Origin: an uncultured Sinobacteraceae bacterium
GTDB lineage: Bacteria; Pseudomonadota; Gammaproteobacteria; Steroidobacterales; Steroidobacteraceae
Length of the DNA stretch: 60,029 bases
NCBI GenBank assembly: GCA_937902995.1
Contig: CALEKY010000122.1
Coordinates: 1 to 60,029, forward strand
Direction of reading: 5' to 3'
Shown one piece after another: positions 1 through 8,111 of this stretch. Both the position numbers and the translations under genes were made by a program. The notes beneath the pieces are model-generated. The model was not told where the DNA came from. It did not search any database and saw only the letters and a list, made by a program, of their open reading frames with translations. Every line of letters begins with the position of its first letter. Position 1 is the first letter of the stretch.

Positions 1-50
1 CGACGAACGAGAAGATCGATCGCATGTTCAAGAAGTCCGTTTCGAAGTAA
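1..50 (+). CDS. 3' end of an unidentified gene
   Basis: The window opens inside a reading frame that ends with a lysine-rich tail (about 15 codons, ending FKKSVSK) and a TAA stop at 48-50. A good intrinsic terminator follows 28 nt later, which supports a real gene end on this strand. Too little is visible to name the product. Confidence 0.5.
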   Translation, partial: TNEKIDRMFKKSVSK

Positions 51-78
51 TTCGAATCGGATCGTTCGATCGAACGGT

Positions 79-111
79 AACGCCGCGGACTTCCGCGGCG
101 TTGTCGTTTTT
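79..111 (+). terminator. intrinsic terminator
   Basis: A perfect 10-bp stem (79-88 with 93-102, AACGCCGCGG/CCGCGGCGTT) encloses a 4-nt loop and is followed by GTCGTTTTT. It terminates the gene that enters the window from the left. Confidence 0.85.
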
Positions 112-298
112 GGGGTGCCGTTCCGCGCATGTCGAGTGCGCACAACTCGTGTGCCGCAGAGCGAATCGGCAAGAAGGGATCGAGATGCGGTTGTACAGAG
201 AGACTGGGGCGGACCCCACAGCCTCAGCCATGGACTAACTCGGTGGAAAGAATGACCTCGTACCGCGGGGTCCGCGATGCGAGTCTAGCAGACTAGCT
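112..298. other. intergenic space without recognised gene
   Basis: I see no convincing coding frame, tRNA or strong hairpin here. The region separates the left terminator from the 3' end of the minus-strand L,D-transpeptidase gene. Short frames in it lack ribosome binding sites and recognisable sequence. Confidence 0.5.
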
Positions 299-1273
299 TC
301 AAAGCGCAGGCTCGTGCGTCTGAGTAGCCGCCGCGGCGCTCAGCATGACGGGCTCCGGGATGCCCGTTGGACGCCGGAAGGCCGCTTCGGCTTTTGCCCA
401 GTCAATTGCGACCGTCCTATCCCGTGTGGCCGAAACCAGCAGGCGGGTGATATTCGTCAGGCTACGCAGGTCCTCGCGATCTTCCTGCCCTTCGAGGGGC
501 GTGTGCACTTCCATGTAGAGCTGATCTCCCAGCCAGCCCATTTTGTAAGGCTGGTGCACGATGCGCACGGGCGTATTCACAGCGACGCGCTTGAACAGCT
601 CTTCGATATCTTCCGGAAACATGCGAATGCAGCCGTGCGTCACCTGCATGCCGACGCCGGCCGGACGGTTCGTCCCGTGAATCAGATAGGCTCCGCCAGG
701 AATACCCAAGCGCATCGCATAGTCGCCCAAAGGATTGTCCGGCCCGGGCGGAACCGCCTTCGGCAAGAAGCGTCCTTCGGCTGCATGCTCCTTGCGCACC
801 GATTCCGGCGGATACCACGTCGGTCGCACGCGCTTATCGACGATCTTCGTCAGCCCGAGCGGCGTCTTCCAGTCCATCTTTCCGACGCTGATCGGATAGG
901 TCATGACGACCGGCGTTTCGCCAGGCTGCGGCCGCGGAAAGTAGTAGAGCCGATGCTCTGCCAGACTGACGACGATGCCCTCGCGCGGTGCGTCCGGGAG
1001 AATGAATTGCGTTGGGATCAGGACCTTCGTGCCTTCTCCCGGTAGCCAGGGATCGACCCCGGGATTCGCCGAGACGATCTCCTCGTAGCCCACGCCATAG
1101 CGTCGCCCGATGTCGAGGAGCGTGTCCTCGTACTTGGCGACGGCGTATTGGATCTCGCCCACCACCGAATCGGTGCCGTTGAGCGGGTATGTGGCACCCA
1201 CGCCGACGAGAGGCCGCATCAGGACGAGCAGCCCGGCCATGAGCACAATCAACGGTGAAGTTCGTGTCCGCAT
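299..1273 (-). CDS. L,D-transpeptidase (YkuD family) with LysM domain
   Basis: A periplasmic enzyme that makes 3-3 peptidoglycan cross-links or attaches lipoprotein to peptidoglycan. From the ATG at 1273 the product is 324 aa: an N-terminal signal sequence (RTR then a hydrophobic stretch to about residue 27), a LysM-like segment near residues 42-86, then a YkuD domain. The catalytic signature is visible as IHGTNRP followed by THGCIRM, with Cys near residue 215 and His near 199. An alternative ATG at 1300 would overlap the end of plsX by 11 nt and add nine polar residues before the signal peptide, so I prefer 1273, although neither start has a clear Shine-Dalgarno sequence. It lies directly downstream of plsX and may be co-transcribed with it. 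The family is clear. Which transpeptidation it performs cannot be told. Confidence 0.9.
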   Translation of the reverse strand: MRTRTSPLIVLMAGLLVLMRPLVGVGATYPLNGTDSVVGEIQYAVAKYEDTLLDIGRRYGVGYEEIVSANPGVDPWLPGEGTKVLIPTQFILPDAPREGIVVSLAEHRLYYFPRPQPGETPVVMTYPISVGKMDWKTPLGLTKIVDKRVRPTWYPPESVRKEHAAEGRFLPKAVPPGPDNPLGDYAMRLGIPGGAYLIHGTNRPAGVGMQVTHGCIRMFPEDIEELFKRVAVNTPVRIVHQPYKMGWLGDQLYMEVHTPLEGQEDREDLRSLTNITRLLVSATRDRTVAIDWAKAEAAFRRPTGIPEPVMLSAAAATQTHEPAL

Positions 1274-1289
1274 AGCGGCGAATTTAGCA

Positions 1290-2342
1290 TCAAGTCGCAT
1301 CGGGTGCGGCTGCCCTGCCCAATGCGTCCGCCTGTGCGGCTAACAAATTGGCAATCTGCGTGGGAACGCCCTTGCGGGCCTCGACGACGGCCACGCGGAC
1401 CGCGTTTCGAAATGCCAAGGCATCTGCGCTGCCATGGCTCTTGATGACGACCCCCGCCAAGCCCACCATGCTTGCCCCGTTGTAGGCGCGCGGATCCATC
1501 TCACGCTTGAGGGCGCGCAAGGTCGGCCACGACGCAAGCGCGCCGAGATAGCGCAGGGGATTGCGCGTGTACTCGTCTTTGGCCATGCCGACGACCATTT
1601 TCGCCAAGCCCTCGATCGACTTCAGAGCGACGTTGCCGGTGAATCCGTCGGTGACGATGACATCGACCTCGCCAGAAAAGATGTCGTCGCCCTCGACGAA
1701 GCCGACGTAGTTCAGCGTGCTCGCGCTGAGCAGCTTGGCCGCTTCCTGAACGACGCTGTCTCCTTTCGTGTCTTCCTCGCCGATATTCAACACGCCGACG
1801 CGCGGCCGCTCGATGCCGTGCATATCTGACGCAACGACCGTACCCATCACGGCGAACTGGAAAAGATGCTCGGCCGTGCACTGGGAATTGGCGCCGAGAT
1901 CGAGCATGTGCGTGTGCCCATGCCGCGCACGGATACGCGAGATGATCGCCGGTCGATCGATGCCGGCAATGGTCTTGAGCACGAAGCGGCCGGTGGCCAT
2001 GAGCGCGCCGGTATTGCCAGCGGAGACGCATGCGTCGGCTTCGCCCGATTTCACGAGGTCGATCGCGACGCGCATCGACGAATCCTTCTTCTTGCGCAGC
2101 GCATCCTGCGGCTTTTCGTCCATCGCGACGACTTGGCTCGCCTCGCGAATCTCGATCCTTCCCTGCAGGTGACGCAGGCTGCCGGCGAGCGCGTTACGAA
2201 TGGGCTCGCCCAAACCCACCAGGATGACCTTGAGGTCCGGATCCTCTTTCACCGCCTGCACGGCTGCGGGCACGGTCACACCTGGGCCGTGATCGCCGCC
2301 CATGGCATCGATGGCAATCGTGACAGGTCTTTCGTTTGGCAA
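1290..2342 (-). CDS. plsX: phosphate acyltransferase PlsX
   Basis: PlsX converts acyl-ACP and phosphate to acyl-phosphate, the acyl donor used by PlsY at the start of phospholipid synthesis. It is a peripheral membrane protein. The 350-aa frame has the family's N-terminal AIDAMGGDHGP motif, the SAGNTGALMATG and DLGAN segments, and VTDGFTGNVALKS. The start codon at 2342 is TTG and has no strong Shine-Dalgarno sequence; the next ATG lies inside the conserved AMGGD motif and would be too short, so the TTG (or an unseen non-canonical start nearby) is needed. As usual it follows yceD and rpmF, but the fab genes that normally come next (fabH, fabD, fabG, acpP) are replaced by an L,D-transpeptidase gene. 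Confidence 0.96.
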   Translation of the reverse strand: MPNERPVTIAIDAMGGDHGPGVTVPAAVQAVKEDPDLKVILVGLGEPIRNALAGSLRHLQGRIEIREASQVVAMDEKPQDALRKKKDSSMRVAIDLVKSGEADACVSAGNTGALMATGRFVLKTIAGIDRPAIISRIRARHGHTHMLDLGANSQCTAEHLFQFAVMGTVVASDMHGIERPRVGVLNIGEEDTKGDSVVQEAAKLLSASTLNYVGFVEGDDIFSGEVDVIVTDGFTGNVALKSIEGLAKMVVGMAKDEYTRNPLRYLGALASWPTLRALKREMDPRAYNGASMVGLAGVVIKSHGSADALAFRNAVRVAVVEARKGVPTQIANLLAAQADALGRAAAPDAT

Positions 2343-2466
2343 GGGCCTATAACGCAGAGTGCCGCCTCAGCGAGATGTCGAAATCGCCTTCTGCCCGTGA
2401 TTCTTGCAGAAGCAGTCCTTCGACACCTGCCGTGCGGCACTCGAACGAGTGGACCGCGCGAGATCG

Positions 2467-2658
2467 TTACTCGTTATCGTCTTTCGAGCGCGTCGCCAGC
2501 ACCTTCTTCCCGCGGTAGAAACCGTCGGGAGTGATGCGATGACGCGAATGGGTTTCGCCCGAGGTCGGATCGACCGACAACGCAGGGTGCTTCAGGGCAT
2601 CGTGCGACCGGTGCATTCCGCGCTTCGACGGGGTCTTTCTGCTCTTTTGAACTGCCAT
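2467..2658 (-). CDS. rpmF: 50S ribosomal protein L32
   Basis: This 63-aa basic protein starts MAVQKSRKTPSKRGMHRSHD, the standard beginning of proteobacterial L32, and continues with the GETHSRHRITPDGFYRG segment. It is a component of the large ribosomal subunit. The ATG at 2658 is chosen because it gives exactly the family start; a longer in-frame extension to 2715 has no similarity to L32. The gene sits 57 nt downstream of yceD and 124 nt upstream of plsX, the conserved yceD-rpmF-plsX order. L32 here has no cysteines, so it is not the zinc-binding form. Confidence 0.97.
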   Translation of the reverse strand: MAVQKSRKTPSKRGMHRSHDALKHPALSVDPTSGETHSRHRITPDGFYRGKKVLATRSKDDNE

Positions 2659-2715
2659 GGTACGTACTCTCGGATAGATGAAATCGTAATCGAAGCGGCC
2701 GCACTCGCCGGCCAA

Positions 2716-3240
2716 TCAATTGCCACCCAACAAGTTCTTCAGGTTCGCGAACGGACGCTGAGCCGTGGGCTCGGGCTCCTCATCCTGCTCGTTCACCATG
2801 GTCGCGCAAGTCACGTCCTCGTGCTTCGCGATCAACGGCACATCCAGCAGCGTCTGCTCTTCGGCGAGCCAGCGAATGTCGAACCGCTCGGGGTCGGCGA
2901 CGATCGGCTCGTACCCGCGATCCAGTCCCTCTTCGGCAACGCGCGCCGGCTCGTCCTTCACCAGGATGAGATCGAACTCATCGGCGAGCGCGATCCTTAC
3001 CGGCTCCATGCAACGCTGGCAGGTCATCGTAACGAAGCCGCTCAACTTGCCTGAAAGCACCACGCGTCCCTCGACGAACGAGCATCGAGCGGAAACGCGA
3101 ATCTCGGCGGGATCGACGATACCGGCCTCACCGAGCCGAGGCAGCTCGATCGCTCGAAACCGTCGCTCGATCGTGCCGCCGATGTGCGCTTGTACAAAGG
3201 CGTCAACGATGGCGCCGATCTCATCGGGGGGCCGCGACAT
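2716..3240 (-). CDS. yceD: YceD/DUF177 family protein
   Basis: A 174-aa acidic protein of the YceD family, which is linked genetically to rpmF and to 23S rRNA or large-subunit accumulation; its molecular role is not settled. Visible signatures are the central MTCQRCMEP cysteine pair near residues 71-74 and the C-terminal RPFANLKNLL motif. It heads the yceD-rpmF-plsX operon. A strong sigma-70-like promoter (3250-3278) has its -10 box ending only 9 nt before the ATG at 3240, and no Shine-Dalgarno sequence is present, so the mRNA may be almost leaderless. There is no alternative downstream ATG before the conserved cysteine motif. Confidence 0.9.
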   Translation of the reverse strand: MSRPPDEIGAIVDAFVQAHIGGTIERRFRAIELPRLGEAGIVDPAEIRVSARCSFVEGRVVLSGKLSGFVTMTCQRCMEPVRIALADEFDLILVKDEPARVAEEGLDRGYEPIVADPERFDIRWLAEEQTLLDVPLIAKHEDVTCATMVNEQDEEPEPTAQRPFANLKNLLGGN

Positions 3241-3249
3241 GGGGCGCGT

Positions 3250-3278
3250 ATACTAGCCACGCACCCCCTGGCTGTCAA
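3250..3278 (-). promoter_or_regulatory. sigma-70-type promoter of yceD-rpmF-plsX
   Basis: On the minus strand a perfect -35 box TTGACA (3278-3273) is followed by a 17-nt spacer and a -10 box TAGTAT (3255-3250, 4 of 6 matches). The predicted transcription start, about 7 nt further on, falls within a few nucleotides of the yceD ATG. Confidence 0.7.
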
Positions 3279-3363
3279 AGAAAAAAGTCAGTTAAATGCT
3301 TGTTTTTAGCAGGGTTACCTCACCCTATCCCCATTGACCTTCGGCCCCGGCTGCGACCCAGAC

Positions 3364-3945
3364 ATGCTCCCCAGGCTCGTTCTCGCTTCGACCTCGCCGT
3401 ATCGGCGCCAACTGCTCGAGCGGCTGGGCGTCCGGTTCACCGTTGCGGCTCCGGACGTCGATGAAAGCCCCCTAGCCGGCGAGGTGCCGATCGATCTGGT
3501 CAACCGCCTCGCGCGGGCCAAAGCCGACGTCATTGCCCGCCGCCATCCGAACAGTGTCGTCATTGGGTCCGACCAGATAGCGCTATTTGGTAAGGAAGTG
3601 ATCGGCAAACCCGGCAACCCGGATCGGTGCATCGAACAGTTGAAACGATTGAGCGGGCAGCGGCTCGTTTTCCATACGGCCGTCCATGTGATCCATACCG
3701 ATACCGGCTCGAACGAGAGTCATCTCGACGTCACGACAGTGTATTTCCGCAAGCTCACCGACCAGGAGATCGAACGCTATGTCGCGCGCGAGCGGCCGGT
3801 GAATTGCGCAGGCGGGTTCAAGGCCGAGTCGCTCGGCATCGCCCTATTCGATCGCATCGAGTCCAACGATCCGACTGCTCTGATCGGTCTGCCGCTGATC
3901 TGGCTCTCGGGAGCATTGCGTCGAGCGGGCTTTTCCGTGCCCTGA
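3364..3945 (+). CDS. yceF: Maf-like nucleotide pyrophosphatase, YceF type (m7GTP)
   Basis: Maf proteins hydrolyse non-canonical nucleoside triphosphates; the YceF subgroup prefers 7-methyl-GTP. The 193-aa product has the N-terminal LASTSPYRR phosphate-binding motif, GSDQIALF around residue 69, and the GGFKAESLGIALFDRI segment that resembles E. coli YceF more than YhdE (dTTP/UTP type). The ATG at 3364 gives the family start; the longer frame begins with TTG and adds unrelated residues. It is divergent from yceD with a 123-bp shared upstream region. In E. coli yceF also neighbours yceD and rluC, so context agrees. No obvious Shine-Dalgarno sequence is seen. Confidence 0.9.
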   Translation: MLPRLVLASTSPYRRQLLERLGVRFTVAAPDVDESPLAGEVPIDLVNRLARAKADVIARRHPNSVVIGSDQIALFGKEVIGKPGNPDRCIEQLKRLSGQRLVFHTAVHVIHTDTGSNESHLDVTTVYFRKLTDQEIERYVARERPVNCAGGFKAESLGIALFDRIESNDPTALIGLPLIWLSGALRRAGFSVP

Positions 3946-3953
3946 CGCTGATT

Positions 3954-4961
3954 TCAGCTGGGCCGCTTCGTCCTGGTCGCTTCGGCGAGCCTCTCGAGCA
4001 CGGCAGTTAAGTCATCGGGCAGCGGCGCAGTGGCCGTAAACCACTCGTCCGTTCCAGCGCGCTGGAATGCGATCGAATAGGCGTGCAGGAACATCCGGTT
4101 CAGCCCGAGCGCCTGCAACTGCGCGTCGCGTTGCCGGTCGCCGTATTTCTCGTCGCCGGCGATCGGAAATCCGGCATGCGCGGCGTGAACGCGGATTTGG
4201 TGTGTCCGACCGGTTCCGATTTTCACATCCAGCAAAGTCGCAAGCTTCCCGAAGTGCTGAATCGGCTCGAAGACCGACACGGCTTCCTGTCCGTCAGGAT
4301 GCACTTGTACGACCCGCTCTCCTCCCCGCTTCATGTTGGTTTTCAACGGCAGATCGATCGTCTTCCTGCCGAACGGCCAACGTCCGGCGACGAGCGCACG
4401 ATAATGTTTCTCCATCTCGCGCTCGCGCAGGCTTCGATGCAGCTCGCGCAACACTGAGCGACGCTTTGCCACGAGCAGACAGCCGCTCGTGTCCCGGTCC
4501 AAGCGATGCACGAGTTCGAGTTCTTTGAGCTCGGGTCGGGCGGCACGCAACGCCTCGATGACTCCGTGACTCAAACCGCTTCCGCCATGCACGGCGACGC
4601 CTGCCGGCTTATTGACGACGAGCAGGTCGCGGTCTTCGTAGAGGATTGCGCTCGTGACGAAATCTCGCAGCGACTTCGAGGGCACCGAGGGTTGGCTCGA
4701 TTTCACGGCGACGGGCGGCACGCGTACTCGATCGCCTTCCATGAGCCTGTAGTCGGGCTTGATGCGCCCGCCGTTCACTCGGACCTCTCCGGTCCGCAGT
4801 ACGCGATAGACCAGGCTTCGCGGAACATCCTTGAGCACCCGCATCAGGAAATTGTCGATGCGCTGGCCGGCATCGCCTTCGGTGGCAACCACGTATCGGA
4901 CTTTGCCGCCCGGCGAAGCCTGGGGTTCGGATGTGCGAGATGAATCGGGGCCGGAAGGCAT
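3954..4961 (-). CDS. rluC: 23S rRNA pseudouridine synthase RluC
   Basis: RluC makes pseudouridines at 955, 2504 and 2580 of 23S rRNA (E. coli numbering). From the ATG at 4961 the product is 335 aa: an S4-like RNA-binding domain (QRIDNFLMRVLKDVPRSLVYRVLRTG begins near residue 30) then the catalytic domain with the HRLDRDTSGCLLVAK motif containing the catalytic Asp, and the GRTHQIRVH motif. The frame stays open upstream to 5192 but that part is unlike the family. It is convergent with yceF (8-bp gap) and divergent from rne across 534 bp, the same rne/rluC pairing as in E. coli. RluC over RluD is chosen from this context. Confidence 0.92.
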   Translation of the reverse strand: MPSGPDSSRTSEPQASPGGKVRYVVATEGDAGQRIDNFLMRVLKDVPRSLVYRVLRTGEVRVNGGRIKPDYRLMEGDRVRVPPVAVKSSQPSVPSKSLRDFVTSAILYEDRDLLVVNKPAGVAVHGGSGLSHGVIEALRAARPELKELELVHRLDRDTSGCLLVAKRRSVLRELHRSLREREMEKHYRALVAGRWPFGRKTIDLPLKTNMKRGGERVVQVHPDGQEAVSVFEPIQHFGKLATLLDVKIGTGRTHQIRVHAAHAGFPIAGDEKYGDRQRDAQLQALGLNRMFLHAYSIAFQRAGTDEWFTATAPLPDDLTAVLERLAEATRTKRPS

Positions 4962-4994
4962 TGCTGCAAAGTTGTGCGAAACGCACGTAAGCCA

Positions 4995-5023
4995 TTGATT
5001 GAACAAAGAGCCCCTGTTATATT
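4995..5023 (+). promoter_or_regulatory. predicted rne promoter
   Basis: TTGATT (4995-5000), a 17-nt spacer and TATATT (5018-5023) form a good sigma-70-type promoter reading toward rne. Transcription would start near 5030, giving a leader of about 465 nt. Confidence 0.6.
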
Positions 5024-5029
5024 GCCGAC

Positions 5030-5495
5030 CGTTTTCAGCCAGTGTTCGCGGCCAACGACAAAGCCGGCGAACACGGCACCAAACGCAGCGCGGCGAGGCC
5101 ACGTCCGCAAAGCGCTGCATCTTAGTTGGTTCTGCAAGAACCTGTCTCACGAAGATCTGGCCGACGATGATCGCGCTTCCGTTGGAGTTCATTGCTCCGG
5201 TTTGCGCAGCCAGAGGATCGCGAGTTGCGACCCATCGTCCGAGACTTCAGTAGACAGCCCACTCGAGCAGACCATCGCTCGGCCGCGAACGGGCGATGCC
5301 GGACCTGCAACTCGGGATCCGGGTCGACCGCCAGCGCTCGGATGGGCGAAAAAGTTCAGGATCAAAAAGAGCGCGTGCGTTTGAGACGCGCCGGTAACAA
5401 TCGGATGAGACCAATTCCCGATCTAGTTTTTGTTCCTGCGCCGGCACCCGCCTTGCGCGATTTCGCGGCCCTCCACGAACTTTTAGAAGGGCCTC
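5030..5495 (+). promoter_or_regulatory. long 5' leader of rne with an RBS-sequestering hairpin
   Basis: This stretch between the predicted promoter and the rne ATG has no convincing gene. Frames crossing it on either strand are shadows without family similarity. Just before rne, GGCCCT (5467-5472) can pair with AGGGCC (5488-5493), and the second arm includes part of the Shine-Dalgarno sequence AGAAGG that lies 5 nt before the ATG. In E. coli the rne leader also contains hairpins that let RNase E cut its own mRNA (established knowledge); the same role here is inference. Confidence 0.5.
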
Positions 5496-7898
5496 ATGAA
5501 GCGAATGCTCGTCAACGCAACTCAAGAGGAAGAGTTGCGGGTAGCACTGGTTGATGGACAACGCATTTACGACCTCGACGTCGAGATACCCTCGAAGGAA
5601 CAGAAGAAAGCCAACGTTTACAAGGGCCGCATCACACGCATAGAACCCAGCCTCGAAGCGTGTTTCGTCGATTACGGCGCTGAACGCCATGGTTTTCTGC
5701 CGCTCAAGGAAATCTCCAAGGAGTACTTCAAGGTCCAACCCTCGGGCGGAAAGCTGAACATCCGCGAGCTCCTGGAAGAAGGCCAGGAGCTGATCGTCCA
5801 GGTGGAAAAAGAGGAGCGCGGCAACAAGGGTGCAGCGCTCACGACGTTCATCAGCCTCGCCGGGCGATTCCTCGTGCTCATGCCGAACAATGCCCGGGCG
5901 GGTGGCGTGTCGCGCCGCATCGAAGGCGAGGACCGCGAGCAACTCCGCGAAGCCCTCGATCAGGTGCAAATCCCCGACGGCATGGGCGCGATCGTGCGCA
6001 CGGCCGGCGTCGGCCGGACGGCCGAAGAGCTGCAATGGGATCTCGATAACCTGAAAGAAATTTGGAACGCCGTCTGGCAGGCGGCGCAGGACCGCCCTGC
6101 CCCGTTCCTGATCTATCAGGAATCCAAAGCCATCATTCGTGCCCTCCGGGATTACCTGTCGGACGACATCGGCGAGATCCTCATCGACAACCCCGAGGTG
6201 TTCAGCGAAGCGCAGCAGTACATGCAGCGCTTCATGCCGGCGAGCCTGCGCAAGCTGAAGCTGTACGAAGATCCGGTCCCGCTATTCACCCGGTTCCAGA
6301 TCGAGAACCAGATCGAGTCGGCACACTCGCACATCGTGAATCTGCCTTCGGGCGGCTCGATCGTGATCGATCCGACCGAGGCGCTCGTTGCCATCGACAT
6401 CAACTCAGCCCGGGCGACGCGCGGCACGGATATCGAAACGACGGCGCTCAACACGAACCTCGAAGCGGCCGACGAAATTGCCCGCCAGCTGCGGCTGCGC
6501 GACCTGGGCGGCCTCATCGTCATCGACTTCATCGACATGGAGTCGCCCAAGAATCAGCGTGCCGTCGAAGAGCGGATGCGCGAGGCCGTCAAGCAGGACC
6601 GTGCGCGCATCCAAATCGGCCGCATTTCGAAGTTCGGTCTGCTGGAGTTGTCGCGGCAGCGGCTGCGGCCTTCCATCGGCGAGTCCGCACACATCACCTG
6701 CCCGCGCTGCAACGGCATGGGAACGATTCGGAGCGTCGAATCGCTCGCGCTCTCGCTACTGCGTCTCATCGGCGAGGAAGCCCGCAAGGACCGGACTGCG
6801 AAGGTCATCGCGCAGCTGCCCGTCGAAGTGGCGACCTATTTGATGAACGAGAAGCGCTCGTGGCTCAACAGCATCGAAGCCAAGAGCAACGTTCAAGTCG
6901 TGCTCGTGCCGAACAAGTACATGCAGACGCCGGCGTACGAGATTCGACGCGTTCGCGACGACGAAGTCTCGTTGCCCGAGTTCAGTACGGCGAGCCACCT
7001 GATTCCGGCCGCACCCACAGTGGCCACCGAGGAGCTGATCAAGGAGAAGCAGACGCCTCCGCCGACACCTGCGGTCGTGTCTTCCAACATTCCCTCGCTG
7101 CCGCCGCCCGCCAGCATCGTTGCCGACGAACGTCCTGCGCCGGCAGCCCCGGCAGAACCGCAAGTCGGCATTTTCGTGAAGCTGTGGCGATATCTCTTCG
7201 GCGGGGCCGGCAAGAAAGAAGAAGCGCCGGCTCGAGAGGAGAAGCGGAGTCAGCGCGAAGGGCAATCTCGCCGGGAACGCGAGCGCGAACGACAGCGCAT
7301 GCGCGATCGGCAGCGCGCAGAGCGTGCACGTGCGCGCGCTGAGAAAGAAAAGTCAGCGCAGGCCGAAGCCCGCCGCGATGCGCAAGCCGACCGCAAGGCG
7401 CGCGAGAACACAGAATCGAGGAAAGAGCAGCCGAAACCCCAGACGCAGCAGACAGCGGCTCCAGCACCGGCCAATGGATCTTCGGTACCCGAGCAGACCC
7501 GACCGGAATCGGGCGACGGGCAGCGCTCCGAGCGCAGCGGTCGTCGGCGTCGGCGCCGTCGGGGCGGTCGCAATCGAGGCGAGGACGCCAATCAGAATGC
7601 AGCCGCCCAGGGATCGAATCCCGGTTCTAGCTCCAGTGCGCCGTCTCCTCAGCACACCAATCCTGCACCGAGCACAGGAGCATCTTCGAGTAGCTCAGGC
7701 AACTCGGGTCACTCCGCCAATTCAGCAAACGCCGAGCCTCAGCGCTCTTTCGATCCGCCGCCGGCTGCGGCGCCATCGTCGCCGCGTCAGGAGAGCGCAG
7801 CACCTGCGCCGGAGCAAAAGACGTTCACTGTCTGGTCCTCAGGCCCGAGCAGCGATTCGATGTCTTGGGGCGCGGACTCCGCACGAAGAGACGAATGA
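5496..7898 (+). CDS. rne: ribonuclease E
   Basis: RNase E is the membrane-associated endoribonuclease that starts mRNA decay, matures rRNA and tRNA, and scaffolds the degradosome. The 800-aa product starts MKRMLVNATQEEELRVA and carries an S1 domain (about 35-125), the DNase I-like catalytic core with metal-binding Asp near 301 (VAIDINSA) and near 344 (IVIDFIDM), and the Zn-link CPRC at about 402-405, which ties subunits into the tetramer. After residue about 510 the chain becomes disordered: proline-rich, then a very Arg-rich region (about 580-700), then Ser/Asn/Pro low complexity to the end. This tail is shorter than the E. coli one (1061 aa). AGAAGG 5 nt before the ATG is the ribosome binding site and lies in a hairpin. 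An intrinsic terminator follows at 7987. Confidence 0.97.
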   Translation: MKRMLVNATQEEELRVALVDGQRIYDLDVEIPSKEQKKANVYKGRITRIEPSLEACFVDYGAERHGFLPLKEISKEYFKVQPSGGKLNIRELLEEGQELIVQVEKEERGNKGAALTTFISLAGRFLVLMPNNARAGGVSRRIEGEDREQLREALDQVQIPDGMGAIVRTAGVGRTAEELQWDLDNLKEIWNAVWQAAQDRPAPFLIYQESKAIIRALRDYLSDDIGEILIDNPEVFSEAQQYMQRFMPASLRKLKLYEDPVPLFTRFQIENQIESAHSHIVNLPSGGSIVIDPTEALVAIDINSARATRGTDIETTALNTNLEAADEIARQLRLRDLGGLIVIDFIDMESPKNQRAVEERMREAVKQDRARIQIGRISKFGLLELSRQRLRPSIGESAHITCPRCNGMGTIRSVESLALSLLRLIGEEARKDRTAKVIAQLPVEVATYLMNEKRSWLNSIEAKSNVQVVLVPNKYMQTPAYEIRRVRDDEVSLPEFSTASHLIPAAPTVATEELIKEKQTPPPTPAVVSSNIPSLPPPASIVADERPAPAAPAEPQVGIFVKLWRYLFGGAGKKEEAPAREEKRSQREGQSRRERERERQRMRDRQRAERARARAEKEKSAQAEARRDAQADRKARENTESRKEQPKPQTQQTAAPAPANGSSVPEQTRPESGDGQRSERSGRRRRRRRGGRNRGEDANQNAAAQGSNPGSSSSAPSPQHTNPAPSTGASSSSSGNSGHSANSANAEPQRSFDPPPAAAPSSPRQESAAPAPEQKTFTVWSSGPSSDSMSWGADSARRDE

Positions 7899-7986
7899 AC
7901 GCGCGAGCTTCGTTCGCTACAGCCTACTGGCAACAGTAGACGCGCTACGCGCGATCTGAATCTGCCAACTTGCATTCTTTGTTCTG

Positions 7987-8015
7987 CCGCCTCTCCCACC
8001 AGAGAGGCGGTTTTT
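7987..8015 (+). terminator. intrinsic terminator of rne
   Basis: A perfect 9-bp stem, CCGCCTCTC (7987-7995) with GAGAGGCGG (8002-8010), a 6-nt loop, and a run of five T (8011-8015). It is 88 nt after the rne stop. Confidence 0.9.
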
Positions 8016-8045
8016 GTTGGCGCGGCCTTGGCATCCGTCTTTTGA

Positions 8046-8111
8046 GGCGCGAACGTCCTTCCTCGTTTCCGGCAGCCTCAACCGAACCTCCTACAGCCCA
8101 CAGCCTACAGC
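8046..8111 (+). repeat. heptad composite element, copy 1 (half core)
   Basis: GGCGCGAACGTC (8046-8057) is identical to the core start of the copy at 24708-24814 read on the other strand, but the matching right half of the palindrome is missing. Three 7-bp units of the C-Y-A-C-A-G-C type follow at 8091-8097, 8098-8104 and 8105-8111. The last one overlaps the TAG stop of the phosphatase gene. Confidence 0.6.

Noticed and set aside
314..1045. 243-codon plus-strand frame opposite the L,D-transpeptidase gene
   Set aside because: It is the antisense shadow of a clear family member, rich in Arg and His as expected for such shadows at high GC. The same applies to long antisense frames opposite mfd, lepA, sdhA, recJ and pyrG.
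2358..2441. 8-bp inverted repeat AGTGCCGC/GCGGCACT between rpmF and plsX
   Set aside because: The arms are 68 bp apart and short; such pairs arise by chance in GC-rich DNA and no T-run follows.
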